From NCBI GenBank assembly GCA_025363015.1, contig JANYEQ010000102.1, positions 1 to 64,000 on the forward strand: a stretch of DNA of 64,000 nt, in the 5' to 3' direction. Shown one piece after another: positions 1-8,742 of this stretch. The stretch comes from Bacteroidota bacterium. Lineage in GTDB: Bacteria; Bacteroidota; Bacteroidia; B-17B0; Aurantibacillaceae. How positions within the stretch are numbered: the stretch's first letter is position 1; each line of letters begins with the position of its first letter. The notes beneath the pieces were generated by a model, which saw only the letters and a list, made by a program, of their open reading frames with translations, was not told where the DNA came from and did not search any database. The translations under genes and the position numbers were made by a program.

Positions 1-1429
1 AATAGTTGGCCGTATTACCTACACCTGGAGATCCAACCACTGGATTAAAACTATAACTGTGAACACCTACTCCACTCATCGCATTAAAATTAAATAAATT
101 ACCCGTTAAACATTGTGTCGATATAGGAATAATGAAGGAAGTATTTATAGCGGCTGGTTGGGTAATTGTTATATTTGATTGAGAAACGCAACCATTATTA
201 TCTGTTACCGAAACTGTGTAGGTACCAATAGGTAAATTACTAGCTACTTGTGAATTTTGAACAGGCGAAGACGTCCAGGTATACGTATATGGGCCGGTGC
301 CTACTGGCGTTACAGAGCCGGTGCCATTGGTGCCGCCAAAACATGATACATTGGTACTATTAGCAGTACTTGAACAACAAGCCATAACAGCGGCAAAAGG
401 ATAATCTGGATCGCCTTGACAGGCAATTGAGCTCCAAGAACCGGTTTCCCCATCTCCCGTTGTATTAATACTAACATTTAAATTACTACATCCAGGTGAA
501 CAAAGTGCTTTTGTTTTTAATTTAAAGCAAAATGTCCAAGTACATAATCCTGATGAATTATAATCTCCAAAATTATTTCCAGCATTACCAGGTGAAAGTG
601 TATTATCGTAATAAAAACCAGGCCCAGTTACCGAACCCGTTGCCGTTGATGTATTGCCACCAGGAAACCACACCCAAGAACCATTTGTAGAACATGAGGT
701 GGCAGGAGTATAAGTAAGCGAAGTTAAATCCCAACCACAGCCAAAAGTAGGTATTACGCCATGTAACCAATTAGCACTAACTTGGGTATAACCAGAAATT
801 GTATAACAAAAATTAACAAAAGTGTTTGGAGGATATGTACCATTTGTAGGTGTTGGAGTAACTGCTAAATTTGAGGCCTGTAGGCAATTATTACAATCGT
901 TTAATGCACTTACGGCTAAGTTAAAATTTCCAGCTGCAGTTGCGGTCATGCCACTTACTTGAATGTAATATGTTTGACCAGGAGTAGTAGGTTGAAATAA
1001 AATAGTAGAGTTTCCGCCAGCTGTACCATTATTGGAACAATTAAATCCCGCTAAACTACCACATGTACCCGTCCATAAAGTAACCGCAGGATTAGCCAAA
1101 GTAGGTGCAGCACCTGGCGTTACAACTATTTGAAGTTGATTACCACTTGCAACAACCGTGTACCAAACATCTAAAGCAGGACCTGGTTGATTACCACCCG
1201 TTTGGCAATTTAATAAAGTGGTGTAGGGATTAGGGGCTGTAGCACCAATAGTTGTACCTGCAACGTTTACAACAGCACCAATGCCAGATGGGCAAGCCGA
1301 AGGGGCAGGCAATGTGCCTATACTAGTGGCCGTAGCACAATTATCATTTGCTGGTTGCGAAATTACTAAAAGTGAGATACATGATAAAATAAGTGAAAGA
1401 TATTTTTTTTTTATATATTGATGTTTCAT
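1..1429 (-). CDS. SprB-repeat surface adhesin, 5' part only
   Basis: The reading frame starts at an ATG at 1429 and stays open to the window edge, giving at least 476 residues with no stop. The N-terminus (MKHQYIKKKYLSLILSCISL...) is a Sec signal peptide ending near SQPAND. It is followed by low-charge, Gly/Thr/Asn-rich beta-sandwich sequence with paired cysteines. Around residues 360-430 there is a clear SprB repeat (CFGGTNGTGSVTP, then YTYTW, then GTYTVSVTDNNGC), the module found in gliding adhesin SprB and many T9SS-exported adhesins. The C-terminus, where a sorting or gliding-associated domain would lie, is outside the window. One base separates it from the stop of the upstream 127-residue gene, so the two are probably co-translated. 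T9SS export is inferred, not seen. Confidence 0.85.
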   Translation of the reverse strand, partial: MKHQYIKKKYLSLILSCISLLVISQPANDNCATATSIGTLPAPSACPSGIGAVVNVAGTTIGATAPNPYTTLLNCQTGGNQPGPALDVWYTVVASGNQLQIVVTPGAAPTLANPAVTLWTGTCGSLAGFNCSNNGTAGGNSTILFQPTTPGQTYYIQVSGMTATAAGNFNLAVSALNDCNNCLQASNLAVTPTPTNGTYPPNTFVNFCYTISGYTQVSANWLHGVIPTFGCGWDLTSLTYTPATSCSTNGSWVWFPGGNTSTATGSVTGPGFYYDNTLSPGNAGNNFGDYNSSGLCTWTFCFKLKTKALCSPGCSNLNVSINTTGDGETGSWSSIACQGDPDYPFAAVMACCSSTANSTNVSCFGGTNGTGSVTPVGTGPYTYTWTSSPVQNSQVASNLPIGTYTVSVTDNNGCVSQSNITITQPAAINTSFIIPISTQCLTGNLFNFNAMSGVGVHSYSFNPVVGSPGVGNTANY

Positions 1430-1430
1430 T

Positions 1431-1814
1431 TTAGTTGGTAGTTTTAATGTTTGGATTACTTGAATATAAAGCAATTAAGGTACCTTGAGGTGTTAATTGA
1501 AATTTTGGCATTAAGTAACCTTTTACTTTTTCGGAATAAAGAGAAGGGTTAGTTTTATGATCTAAAATATAAAGTTCGCGAGCTGAAAATAAAACGAATT
1601 TTAATCCATTTGAAAACTCAAGGGTATCGTTAGTAGATTTATATCTATAATTTTCCATATTAGCTATTGAAATCGCAGTTTTATAACTCTCAACTTCTGA
1701 TTGAGAAACCGCTCCGTTTTGTATTATTTTAAAACTATTTATGTTGGTTTGCGAAACCATTATTTTATTAAAAAAAATAAAGAAACAACTAAGTAAAATG
1801 ATTTTTATTTTCAT
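1431..1814 (-). CDS. Small secreted protein coupled to the adhesin gene
   Basis: A 127-residue protein with an N-terminal signal peptide (MKIKIILLSCFFIFFNKIMVSQ) and a mature part of about 105 residues that I do not recognise. The mature region has no cysteines and looks like a compact alpha/beta domain. Its TAA stop is one base from the ATG of the following SprB-repeat adhesin, so the pair almost certainly forms a two-gene transcript with coupled translation. An accessory role for the adhesin (folding, anchoring or export) is only a guess from position. A freestanding periplasmic protein is equally possible. Confidence 0.7.
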   Translation of the reverse strand: MKIKIILLSCFFIFFNKIMVSQTNINSFKIIQNGAVSQSEVESYKTAISIANMENYRYKSTNDTLEFSNGLKFVLFSARELYILDHKTNPSLYSEKVKGYLMPKFQLTPQGTLIALYSSNPNIKTTN

Positions 1815-2112
1815 ATGCGTTTACGGTATATTATTGTGTGTAAGATAGCTTGTAATACTAGGCTACCAAAATCACTCACTCATTTAAAAGACGGTTTCGC
1901 TCAGTTTTTATAACAAAACATGTCCTAAATTAGTTTAGTAACATTTTTTGGATATTTTAAAGTTAAAAAATGGTTGTGAAATTGTAAAATTTTAAAAAAA
2001 TTAGATAAATGTTAAATTAATAAAATCTCAAATGTAATTGTGTTATTGCAAATATAAAATTAGCTGGGTTTTTAATTGAGATTTAGTTAATTTCGTAATT
2101 ATTTAACACCAA
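1815..2112. other. Divergent intergenic region
   Basis: About 300 AT-rich bases separate the leftward adhesin operon from the rightward cytochrome gene and must hold promoters for both. A sequence close to the Bacteroidota -7 box (TAATTTCG, near 2088) precedes the cytochrome start, but no -33 TTG lies at the right distance. A leftward TATATTTG-like box lies at 2049-2056, also without a partner. I see no RNA gene, repeat or open frame of note. Confidence 0.4.
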
Positions 2113-3135
2113 ATGCAAAAAAATAATTTATTACTTTTATTACTAATTGCGCTAATTTTTTTTAGTAGCTGCGAACAAAATTATAACAACAAAGTAACTA
2201 ATTGCGACCAAAATAAAATTATAACCAACCCACTTAACGATTCTGTTGAACTTGACTGGCAAGCCCCTGATACCAACTTAATACCCAATAACGAATTTGG
2301 TGAAGCGGTGCGTTATGGCAAAAAGTTAATTTTAAATACTGCTTATTACATTGGCCCACAAGGTGTAGTAAGTAAAAATTTAGGTAATAAAATGAATTGT
2401 ACTAACTGCCATTTAAATGCGGGTACAAAACCTTATGGCTTTAACTATTTTAGTTCGCACGCACGTTACCCACAATATAGAGCTAGAGAAAATAAAATTT
2501 TATCACTATCCGAAAGGGTTAATAACTGTATTGAACGCCCACATAACGGCAAACCTTTAAAATTAGATAGTAAAGAAATGACAGCTATTATTTGTTACAT
2601 CAAGTGGGTGGGGCAAAACGTACCCGTAGATAAACATGTAAAAGGCGATAAATCTATTGAACTTACTTTTATGGACAGACCTGCAGACCCTGTAAAAGGT
2701 GCAGAAATTTATATACGAGAATGTAAAGCCTGCCATGGCATTAATGGTGAAGGTAAAATGAGATTAGATAATGTTTGTTATGAATATCCACCATTATGGG
2801 GATTAGCATCTTATCAGCCAGGTAGCAGTATTCACAGAGTGGTAAAGGCAGCGGCATTTATTTATGCCAATATGCCAAATAACACTACCACGTATAATAA
2901 TCCAAAATTAACTATGGAAGAAGCCTTTGATGTTGCTGCCTTTATAAATGATGATAGAATTCATAAGCGCCCGGTAAACCATGGAACATTTAATTATCCC
3001 AATTATAAAAACAAGCCTATTGATTATGGAAAAGGGCCGTATATAGATACTTTTTCAGAACAACAACATAAATTTGGTCCATATCAACCTATTATTGACT
3101 TTAGAAAAAGTAAAGGTTTAGCCATTACTTTTTAA
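2113..3135 (+). CDS. TsdA-like dihaem cytochrome c lipoprotein
   Basis: A 340-residue protein with a lipoprotein signal (FFSSC, Cys20) and two CxxCH haem sites: C96-T-N-C-H100 and C204-K-A-C-H208. Around the first haem, CTNCHLNAG, YPQYRAR and VNNC139IERPHNGK follow the pattern of thiosulfate dehydrogenase TsdA and SoxA-type cytochromes, where a Cys about 40 residues after the haem His is the unusual axial ligand. Cys139 sits 39 residues after His100. The second domain has PPLWG and NMPNN, with Met254 a likely distal ligand. TsdA enzymes couple two thiosulfates to tetrathionate or run the reverse reaction. Outer-membrane or periplasmic lipid anchoring is inferred. No other sulfur gene lies nearby, so the physiological substrate is uncertain. 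Confidence 0.8.
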   Translation: MQKNNLLLLLLIALIFFSSCEQNYNNKVTNCDQNKIITNPLNDSVELDWQAPDTNLIPNNEFGEAVRYGKKLILNTAYYIGPQGVVSKNLGNKMNCTNCHLNAGTKPYGFNYFSSHARYPQYRARENKILSLSERVNNCIERPHNGKPLKLDSKEMTAIICYIKWVGQNVPVDKHVKGDKSIELTFMDRPADPVKGAEIYIRECKACHGINGEGKMRLDNVCYEYPPLWGLASYQPGSSIHRVVKAAAFIYANMPNNTTTYNNPKLTMEEAFDVAAFINDDRIHKRPVNHGTFNYPNYKNKPIDYGKGPYIDTFSEQQHKFGPYQPIIDFRKSKGLAITF

Positions 3136-3921
3136 TTACTTTACCACCAATGCTTTTGTAACACGCGTAGCAATTACATTTGCAATTTTAGAAATATATT
3201 TTTCGATAATTTTTTTAGGGTTATTTAAAGTGCTTTCAAATTCTTGCTCAGCAATGCCCGAATTTATTTCTTTAGCGTCGAAGGTATAAACAGTATAATG
3301 CACAATAATTTTTCGGTTCGCATTCCCTTCACCTAATTCGGCAGGGCCTTTGCTGCCCATCGCTTTAATTTCTAGTTGGTTTATAAACACAAAAATATCG
3401 GTTTTGTATTTGGCATACAATAAGGGTACTACTTTGGCATTAGTTACTTTAGCATTCATAAAACGAGCTTCAGTATTAGTTTCTACATTTAATTGCCCTT
3501 TTTCTACTTGCTTTTTATCTTTTTCTTTTTTAGGTGCTTGGTAATTATCCTGATTAGGCACTTTTTGATAATCAAAACTTAAATATTGATAAATACCTTC
3601 CATATCTTTTTTATACTTTGTGGTATCTTCCATTAAATCTACAACGCCATATTTTTCAGTTTTAAAGGCTTTGTATAGCTGGTCGTTTAATCCATCTCTA
3701 AATGTGTGTTTAATTTGTTTAGCGGTTAATTTAGTTTCGGCATTAATGTTATAATCTATTTCACTTAAATACAACCGTGGCTCAAATGGTATAAGCATTA
3801 CTTTATGAGTAGTAGAAGTTTCGCGTTCTACTTTATCTTTTTTATTAATAGTTGTTTGGCTAAAACAATTAAAAATTAAAAAATTAAAAAATAATACTAT
3901 CGTTAGTTTTATTAAATTCAT
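3136..3921 (-). CDS. Secreted protein of unknown function
   Basis: 261 residues starting with a signal peptide (MNLIKLTIVLFFNFLIFNCFSQ). The mature protein is soluble-looking. It has a conserved-looking start (VMLIPFEPRLYLSEID), a lysine-rich low-complexity stretch near residues 125-145 and a C-terminal helix. I recognise no domain with certainty; the opening resembles periplasmic proteins whose first strand reads VMLIPF. It is convergent with the cytochrome gene, ending on the very next base after that gene's stop, and lies 10 bases downstream of rseP on the same strand, so it may be co-transcribed with rseP. A role in envelope maintenance would fit that position but is inference only. Confidence 0.65.
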   Translation of the reverse strand: MNLIKLTIVLFFNFLIFNCFSQTTINKKDKVERETSTTHKVMLIPFEPRLYLSEIDYNINAETKLTAKQIKHTFRDGLNDQLYKAFKTEKYGVVDLMEDTTKYKKDMEGIYQYLSFDYQKVPNQDNYQAPKKEKDKKQVEKGQLNVETNTEARFMNAKVTNAKVVPLLYAKYKTDIFVFINQLEIKAMGSKGPAELGEGNANRKIIVHYTVYTFDAKEINSGIAEQEFESTLNNPKKIIEKYISKIANVIATRVTKALVVK

Positions 3922-3931
3922 TTAAAAAAAA

Positions 3932-5263
3932 TTAATTTCTTAACCAATCTGTATTAGCATAAACCATTAAGCCTAATACAATAAATAAGCCAACATTGTT
4001 TGCATAATAAATTACCTTATCGCTTACTTTTTTGCCAGTTACCATTTCCCATAAAATAAACATAATATAACCGCCATCAAGCATGGGTATGGGTAAAAAA
4101 TTCATAAAGGCTAAAGCCAATGATAAAAAGCCCGTAAACATCCAAAAGCCTTGCCAATCCCAAACTGGATTCATTTGTTGTACCATAGTGTAAAACCCAC
4201 CCACTTGTTTATGAGCATCTTTTACAGTAAAAATTACAACAAACTGTTTGGCTTGCATTACAATTTGCTCAATACCATCTTTTACACCTTGCGATAAAGC
4301 GCCAAAAAAACTGTACTTGGTTTCAACAATTTTAATATCGGGGGGGCTTTGATAAATACCTAGAGCGGCTTGGTCATTTACATTGCAGGTAGTATTAATA
4401 GTATCGCTTCCTCTTAAAACCAAAAGGTTAACTTTTTTAGAAATATTTTTGTTTAATTCGGTTTTATACTCATCAAAAAATACAATAGGACTATTGTTTA
4501 CAGCAATTATTTTATCGCCTTTTTTAAAATTAGCATTGGCGGCAAATGTGGTTTTATCTACCGAATCAATAGTGCCCATTAAATAACGTGGGGCAATAAA
4601 TTTAGATTTTTTAATGCGTTTTAAAATTAAGCCCCTATCATCGTTAGTAACTGTTAAATTAAACGGCTCACCGTTTGCATGAATACCTTCAATATTTTTA
4701 GCACCATTCATAATTAATTCAATAGGAATTCGGTTTACCGATGTAACAGGTTTGCCACCCAAGGCTGTTATTACATCGCCATTACGTAAGCCCATATTAT
4801 AGGCAGTGCTATCTACAGCAATTCCGTACTTTAAATTTGTCATTGGCAAGGTTTCTTTTCCCCACACAAATAAAGCCATCCAAAAAATTAAAACACCTAA
4901 TATTAAATTTACAATAATACCACCCATCATTACCAACAAGCGTTGCCACGCTGGCTTGCTGCGTAATTCCCATGGCTGTGGTGGCGCATCAATTACACTT
5001 TTATCCATTTGCTCATCTACCATACCCGCAATACTAACGTAGCCACCAAACGGAAACCAACCAATACCATATTCCGTGTCGCCAATTTTCTTTTTAAATA
5101 AGGCAAAATTAGCAACGTTTGCAAAGGGAAATAAAAAATCGAAAAACAAATAAAATTTATCTACCTTACATTTAAAACGTTTGGCAAACCAAAAATGACC
5201 AAATTCATGAAGGGTAACAAGTATAGTAAGACTTAAAAAAAGTTGGGCTATTTTTATAAACAT
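3932..5263 (-). CDS. rseP: RIP zinc metalloprotease RseP (site-2 protease)
   Basis: A membrane-embedded M50 protease that cuts transmembrane substrates such as anti-sigma factors and leftover signal peptides. From the chosen start the zinc motif H19-E-F-G-H23 lies in the first membrane helix, two PDZ-like regions fill the middle (around GLRNGDVITALGG and ANFKKGDKIIAVN), and the third zinc ligand lies in P-M-L-D396-G-G near the C-terminus. At 443 residues it has the usual Bacteroidota length. I place the start at the ATG at 5263 (MFIKIAQLFLSL) because an upstream ATG at 5296 adds 11 residues before the normal first helix. The dxr gene often found beside it in this phylum is absent here. Confidence 0.93.
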   Translation of the reverse strand: MFIKIAQLFLSLTILVTLHEFGHFWFAKRFKCKVDKFYLFFDFLFPFANVANFALFKKKIGDTEYGIGWFPFGGYVSIAGMVDEQMDKSVIDAPPQPWELRSKPAWQRLLVMMGGIIVNLILGVLIFWMALFVWGKETLPMTNLKYGIAVDSTAYNMGLRNGDVITALGGKPVTSVNRIPIELIMNGAKNIEGIHANGEPFNLTVTNDDRGLILKRIKKSKFIAPRYLMGTIDSVDKTTFAANANFKKGDKIIAVNNSPIVFFDEYKTELNKNISKKVNLLVLRGSDTINTTCNVNDQAALGIYQSPPDIKIVETKYSFFGALSQGVKDGIEQIVMQAKQFVVIFTVKDAHKQVGGFYTMVQQMNPVWDWQGFWMFTGFLSLALAFMNFLPIPMLDGGYIMFILWEMVTGKKVSDKVIYYANNVGLFIVLGLMVYANTDWLRN

Positions 5264-5431
5264 AATTAATAATTTGTAAGCGGTAAATATACACACAAAT
5301 TAATTGTGTTAAAAGTTAAACAAGTTGCTATTTTAAAGTGTAGTAAATAATTATTGTTAAATTTTATGTAAGGTAAATCTATATACACATATTTTTTGTA
5401 TCTTTATATAAATACATTATTTAAAATAAAA

Positions 5432-6049
5432 ATGAAAAAATTAATATTACTTCCGCTTATAGCAATTGTTGTTACTACTATCTATTCGTTCTCAATTAAA
5501 AAAACAAATTTTGACGAAATTACTATTGCCTCTACCTTACCACAAGCCGATTTAAAAATGAAAGATGTAAGTGGTAAAGACATTAGTCTTAACGATGCAA
5601 AAACAGCTAAGGGCTTATTAGTAATTTTCAGCTGTAATACTTGTCCTTATGTAAAGTTAAGCGAAACACGTATTAAAGAATATACCGATTATTGTGCCAC
5701 CAATGGCATTGGTTGTATTTTAATTAACAGTAACGAAGCACAACGTGTAGAAGATGATAGCTTTGATGCCATGGTAAAATATTATACTGCTCAAAATTTA
5801 AAATGTTTTTATACAGTTGATGCTAAAAGCACATTGGCAAATGCCTTTGGTGCTACTCGTACCCCACAATGTTTTTTATTTAACGCAAAGGGCTTAATTT
5901 ACAAAGGCGCTATTGATGATAACGTAAAAGATGCTTCGGCTGTAAAAGTAACCTATTTAAAAGATGCGTTAAATGCAGTTATTAAAGGTGCAAATCCTGC
6001 AATACAAGAAACAAAAAGTATTGGTTGTAGCATTAAACGTGTAGAATAA
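5432..6049 (+). CDS. Redoxin/thioredoxin-fold protein, exported
   Basis: A 205-residue AhpC/TSA-redoxin type protein. The start is the ATG at 5432 (MKKLILLPLIAIVV), giving a normal signal peptide or N-terminal anchor; an ATG at 5396 would add a charged 12-residue extension before it. The thioredoxin fold is shown by LLVIFSCNTCPYVK, with a CxxC-P active site, by the cis-proline region TRTPQCFLF and by the GAIDDN strand. Exported members of this group usually act as thiol-disulfide or peroxide reductases outside the cytoplasm. The gene stands alone between divergent rseP and the DUF5522 mini-gene. The exact substrate cannot be read from the sequence. Confidence 0.85.
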   Translation: MKKLILLPLIAIVVTTIYSFSIKKTNFDEITIASTLPQADLKMKDVSGKDISLNDAKTAKGLLVIFSCNTCPYVKLSETRIKEYTDYCATNGIGCILINSNEAQRVEDDSFDAMVKYYTAQNLKCFYTVDAKSTLANAFGATRTPQCFLFNAKGLIYKGAIDDNVKDASAVKVTYLKDALNAVIKGANPAIQETKSIGCSIKRVE

Positions 6050-6076
6050 TTTTCATTTTTTTTATTTTTTACTTTA

Positions 6077-6084
6077 TATCTTTG
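6077..6084 (+). promoter_or_regulatory. -7 promoter element before the DUF5522 gene
   Basis: TATCTTTG matches the Bacteroidota -7 consensus TAnnTTTG and ends 6 bases before the ATG at 6091, so the leader would be extremely short or absent. No clear TTG lies 19-20 bases upstream, which keeps confidence moderate. It may drive both the mini-gene and hutU behind it. Confidence 0.45.
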
Positions 6085-6090
6085 TACTAA

Positions 6091-6261
6091 ATGTTTAATA
6101 AACAATTAGAACCTGAAGATTTTTATTATAGCCCCGAAGGCTATATAATTTTTACCGAAAAATATCATTTAAAACGTGGGCATTGTTGCAAAAATGGTTG
6201 CAAACACTGCCCTTATGGATATAATAAAAAAACAGGCACTTTTGATAAAGACAAAAAATAA
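6091..6261 (+). CDS. DUF5522 mini-protein, cysteine-rich
   Basis: A 56-residue open frame. The sequence contains SPEGYIIFTEKYHLKRG followed by HCC-KNGC-KHC-PYGY, the hallmark of DUF5522 proteins (a glycine/tyrosine strand, LKRG, then four clustered Cys and two His). The cluster H31-C32-C33-x3-C36-x-H39... suggests a bound metal ion, but the function of the family is unknown. It lies 9 bases upstream of hutU and is probably co-transcribed with it. The conserved motifs and a promoter box just upstream show it is a genuine gene despite its length. Confidence 0.85.
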   Translation: MFNKQLEPEDFYYSPEGYIIFTEKYHLKRGHCCKNGCKHCPYGYNKKTGTFDKDKK

Positions 6262-6270
6262 AATTAGTAT

Positions 6271-8310
6271 ATGACCTCAGAATTTTTTAAACAACTTATT
6301 TTACAAGGTATTCCTACCGAATTACCAGTATCAAAAACTTACGAAAGCGCCATTAATCACGCGCCTAAACGTAAAGATATTTTAAATACTGATGAAAAAA
6401 AATTAGCCATTCAAAATGCACTACGTTATTTTAAACCTCAGCAACATGCTATTTTAGCTAAAGAGTTTGCAGAAGAATTAAAAACATACGGACGCATTTA
6501 TATGTACCGTTTTCGCCCCGATTATAAAATTTTTGCACGTCCCATTAATGAGTATCCGCACCAATCCATACAAGCAGCGGCTATTATGCACATGCTTAGT
6601 AATAATTTAGATTATGCGGTGGCACAACATCCACACGAATTAATTACCTATGGGGGTAATGGATCTGTGTTTCAAAACTGGGCGCAATACTTGTTAACGA
6701 TGCAGTATTTAGCAACCATGACAGATGAACAAACATTAGTTTTGTATAGCGGACATCCCATGGGTTTATTTCCTTCGCATAAAGATGCTCCTCGTGTGGT
6801 GGTAACTAACGGCATGATGATTCCTAATTATAGCAAACCCGATGATTGGGAAAAATTTAATGCCTTAGGTGTAACGCAATACGGACAAATGACGGCGGGT
6901 TCGTTTATGTACATTGGTCCACAGGGCATTGTACACGGCACTTGTATTACGGTGATGAATGCGGCGCGAAAAATTTGTAAAACAGAAGAAGAACGTAAAG
7001 GAAAACTATTTGTAACTTGTGGTTTGGGCGGCATGAGTGGCGCGCAACCAAAAGCAGCAAAAATTGCTAATTTAGTTTCTGTTACCGCTGATATAAACGC
7101 CAAAGCGGTGCACACACGCCATTCACAAGGTTGGGTAGATGAAGTATTTGATAATTTAGATGCGTTAATTCCTCGCATTAAAACAGCGCAAACAAATAAA
7201 GAAGCTGTTTCGTTGGCGTACCAAGGTAATGTGGTAGATTTATGGGAGCAATTGGTAAAAGAAAATATACCCGTTGATATTGGCTCTGATCAATCATCCC
7301 TGCACAATCCTTGGGCGGGGGGGTATTATCCTGCAGGATTATCACTAGAAGAAAGTAATGAATTAATGGCCTCCGATCCTACTAAATTTAAAGAAGAAGT
7401 TCAGAAAACCTTAGTTCGTCATGCTAACGCAATTAATACACTTACAAACAAAGGCATGTATTTTTTCGATTACGGAAATGCCTTTTTATTAGAAGCTGGT
7501 AGAGCTGGTGCAGATATTTATGAAACAGAAAAACCAATTAAAGGTGGGCGTATAGGAGCCACGTTTAAATATAAAAGTTACGTACAAGATATTTTAGGGC
7601 CCATGTGTTTTGATTATGGCTTTGGTCCGTTCCGCTGGGTTTGTACGAGTGCTGATGAAAATGATTTACGTAAAACCGATGAAATTGCTTTACATGTTTT
7701 AGAAGAAATATATAAAACGGCACCTACAGAAATTAAACAACAATTAAGCGATAATATTATTTGGATTAGAGATGCCATGAAAAATAACTTAGTAGTTGGT
7801 TCGCAAGCCCGCATTTTATATGCGGATAGCGAAGGCCGTGTAAAAATTGCCGAAGCTATTAATAAAGCCATTGCTGATAAACAAATTTCGGCGCCTGTAG
7901 TTTTAGGTAGAGATCATCATGATGTGAGTGGCACCGATTCTCCTTACCGCGAAACATCTAACATTTATGATGGCAGTAAATATACAGCCGATATGGCTGT
8001 GCAAAATTTTGTAGGTGATGCCTTTAGAGGCGCCACTTGGATTAGCTTGCACAATGGCGGCGGCGTTGGTTGGGGCGAAGTAATAAATGGCGGCTTTGGT
8101 TTAGTATTAGACGGAAGCGCTGATGCGGATAGAAGGTTAAAATCGATGTTATTTTGGGATGTGAACAACGGCATTGCTCGCCGAAGTTGGGCGCGCAACA
8201 AAGAAGCAAATTTTGCAATAAAACGCGAAATGGAACGTACTCCAAATTTAAAAGTAACCTTACCAAATTTGGTAGACGATACTATTTTAAATACTATTAA
8301 TTTTACATAA
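6271..8310 (+). CDS. hutU: Urocanate hydratase (urocanase)
   Basis: A 679-residue urocanase, the second enzyme of histidine breakdown, which hydrates urocanate to 4-imidazolone-5-propionate using tightly bound NAD+. Diagnostic stretches are YGGNGSVFQNWAQY, LYSGHPMGLFPS, the glycine-rich VTCGLGGMSGAQPKAAK of the NAD site, and WISLHNGGGVGWGE near the C-terminus. The length fits the long urocanase form rather than the 550-residue enterobacterial type. No hutH, hutI or hutG lies next to it, so the histidine pathway is scattered or incomplete. The only apparent operon partner is the DUF5522 gene 9 bases upstream. Confidence 0.95.
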   Translation: MTSEFFKQLILQGIPTELPVSKTYESAINHAPKRKDILNTDEKKLAIQNALRYFKPQQHAILAKEFAEELKTYGRIYMYRFRPDYKIFARPINEYPHQSIQAAAIMHMLSNNLDYAVAQHPHELITYGGNGSVFQNWAQYLLTMQYLATMTDEQTLVLYSGHPMGLFPSHKDAPRVVVTNGMMIPNYSKPDDWEKFNALGVTQYGQMTAGSFMYIGPQGIVHGTCITVMNAARKICKTEEERKGKLFVTCGLGGMSGAQPKAAKIANLVSVTADINAKAVHTRHSQGWVDEVFDNLDALIPRIKTAQTNKEAVSLAYQGNVVDLWEQLVKENIPVDIGSDQSSLHNPWAGGYYPAGLSLEESNELMASDPTKFKEEVQKTLVRHANAINTLTNKGMYFFDYGNAFLLEAGRAGADIYETEKPIKGGRIGATFKYKSYVQDILGPMCFDYGFGPFRWVCTSADENDLRKTDEIALHVLEEIYKTAPTEIKQQLSDNIIWIRDAMKNNLVVGSQARILYADSEGRVKIAEAINKAIADKQISAPVVLGRDHHDVSGTDSPYRETSNIYDGSKYTADMAVQNFVGDAFRGATWISLHNGGGVGWGEVINGGFGLVLDGSADADRRLKSMLFWDVNNGIARRSWARNKEANFAIKREMERTPNLKVTLPNLVDDTILNTINFT

Positions 8311-8350
8311 TACTAACACATTAAAAGTAAAGTTTACATCTAACATAGCA

Positions 8351-8716
8351 ATGCAAAAATTTTTATTTTATTTTATGATACTCCTGTATGTTGCAGCGGG
8401 CTTAAATCATTTTATAAACCCCCATTTTTATTTAAAAATAATGCCACCCTACCTACCTTATCACAAGGCCTGTGTATTTTTAAGTGGCGTGTGCGAAATT
8501 GTGTTTGCAGTGCTACTACTTTTTAAATCTACCAAAAAAATAGCCGCTTATTTAATTATAGCAATGTTACTTGTATTTTTTACGGTACACATACAAATGC
8601 TAGTGGATAGTTGGAATAAAACAGGTATTGTTTTTTGGATACCAGTTGTACGCTTGCCCTTACAATTTGTTTTTATTTATTGGGCATACATATATAGCAA
8701 GTCCAATAAAAACTAA
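8351..8716 (+). CDS. DoxX-like membrane protein
   Basis: 121 residues with about four hydrophobic helices and the opening AAGLNHFINPHFYLKIMPPYLP, characteristic of short DoxX/DoxX-like proteins. The family name comes from thiosulfate:quinone oxidoreductase, but most short members have no proven function and are thought to be small inner-membrane redox or stress proteins. The start ATG lies 40 bases after hutU on the same strand. The gene is convergent with lpdA, 26 bases away. Confidence 0.8.
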   Translation: MQKFLFYFMILLYVAAGLNHFINPHFYLKIMPPYLPYHKACVFLSGVCEIVFAVLLLFKSTKKIAAYLIIAMLLVFFTVHIQMLVDSWNKTGIVFWIPVVRLPLQFVFIYWAYIYSKSNKN

Positions 8717-8742
8717 GTCTTTTTTATTTCCTATTTTGTGGT

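Noticed and set aside
5264-5296. An earlier ATG for rseP
   Set aside because: The 11 additional residues precede the normal first membrane helix that contains HEFGH; family members begin near 5263.
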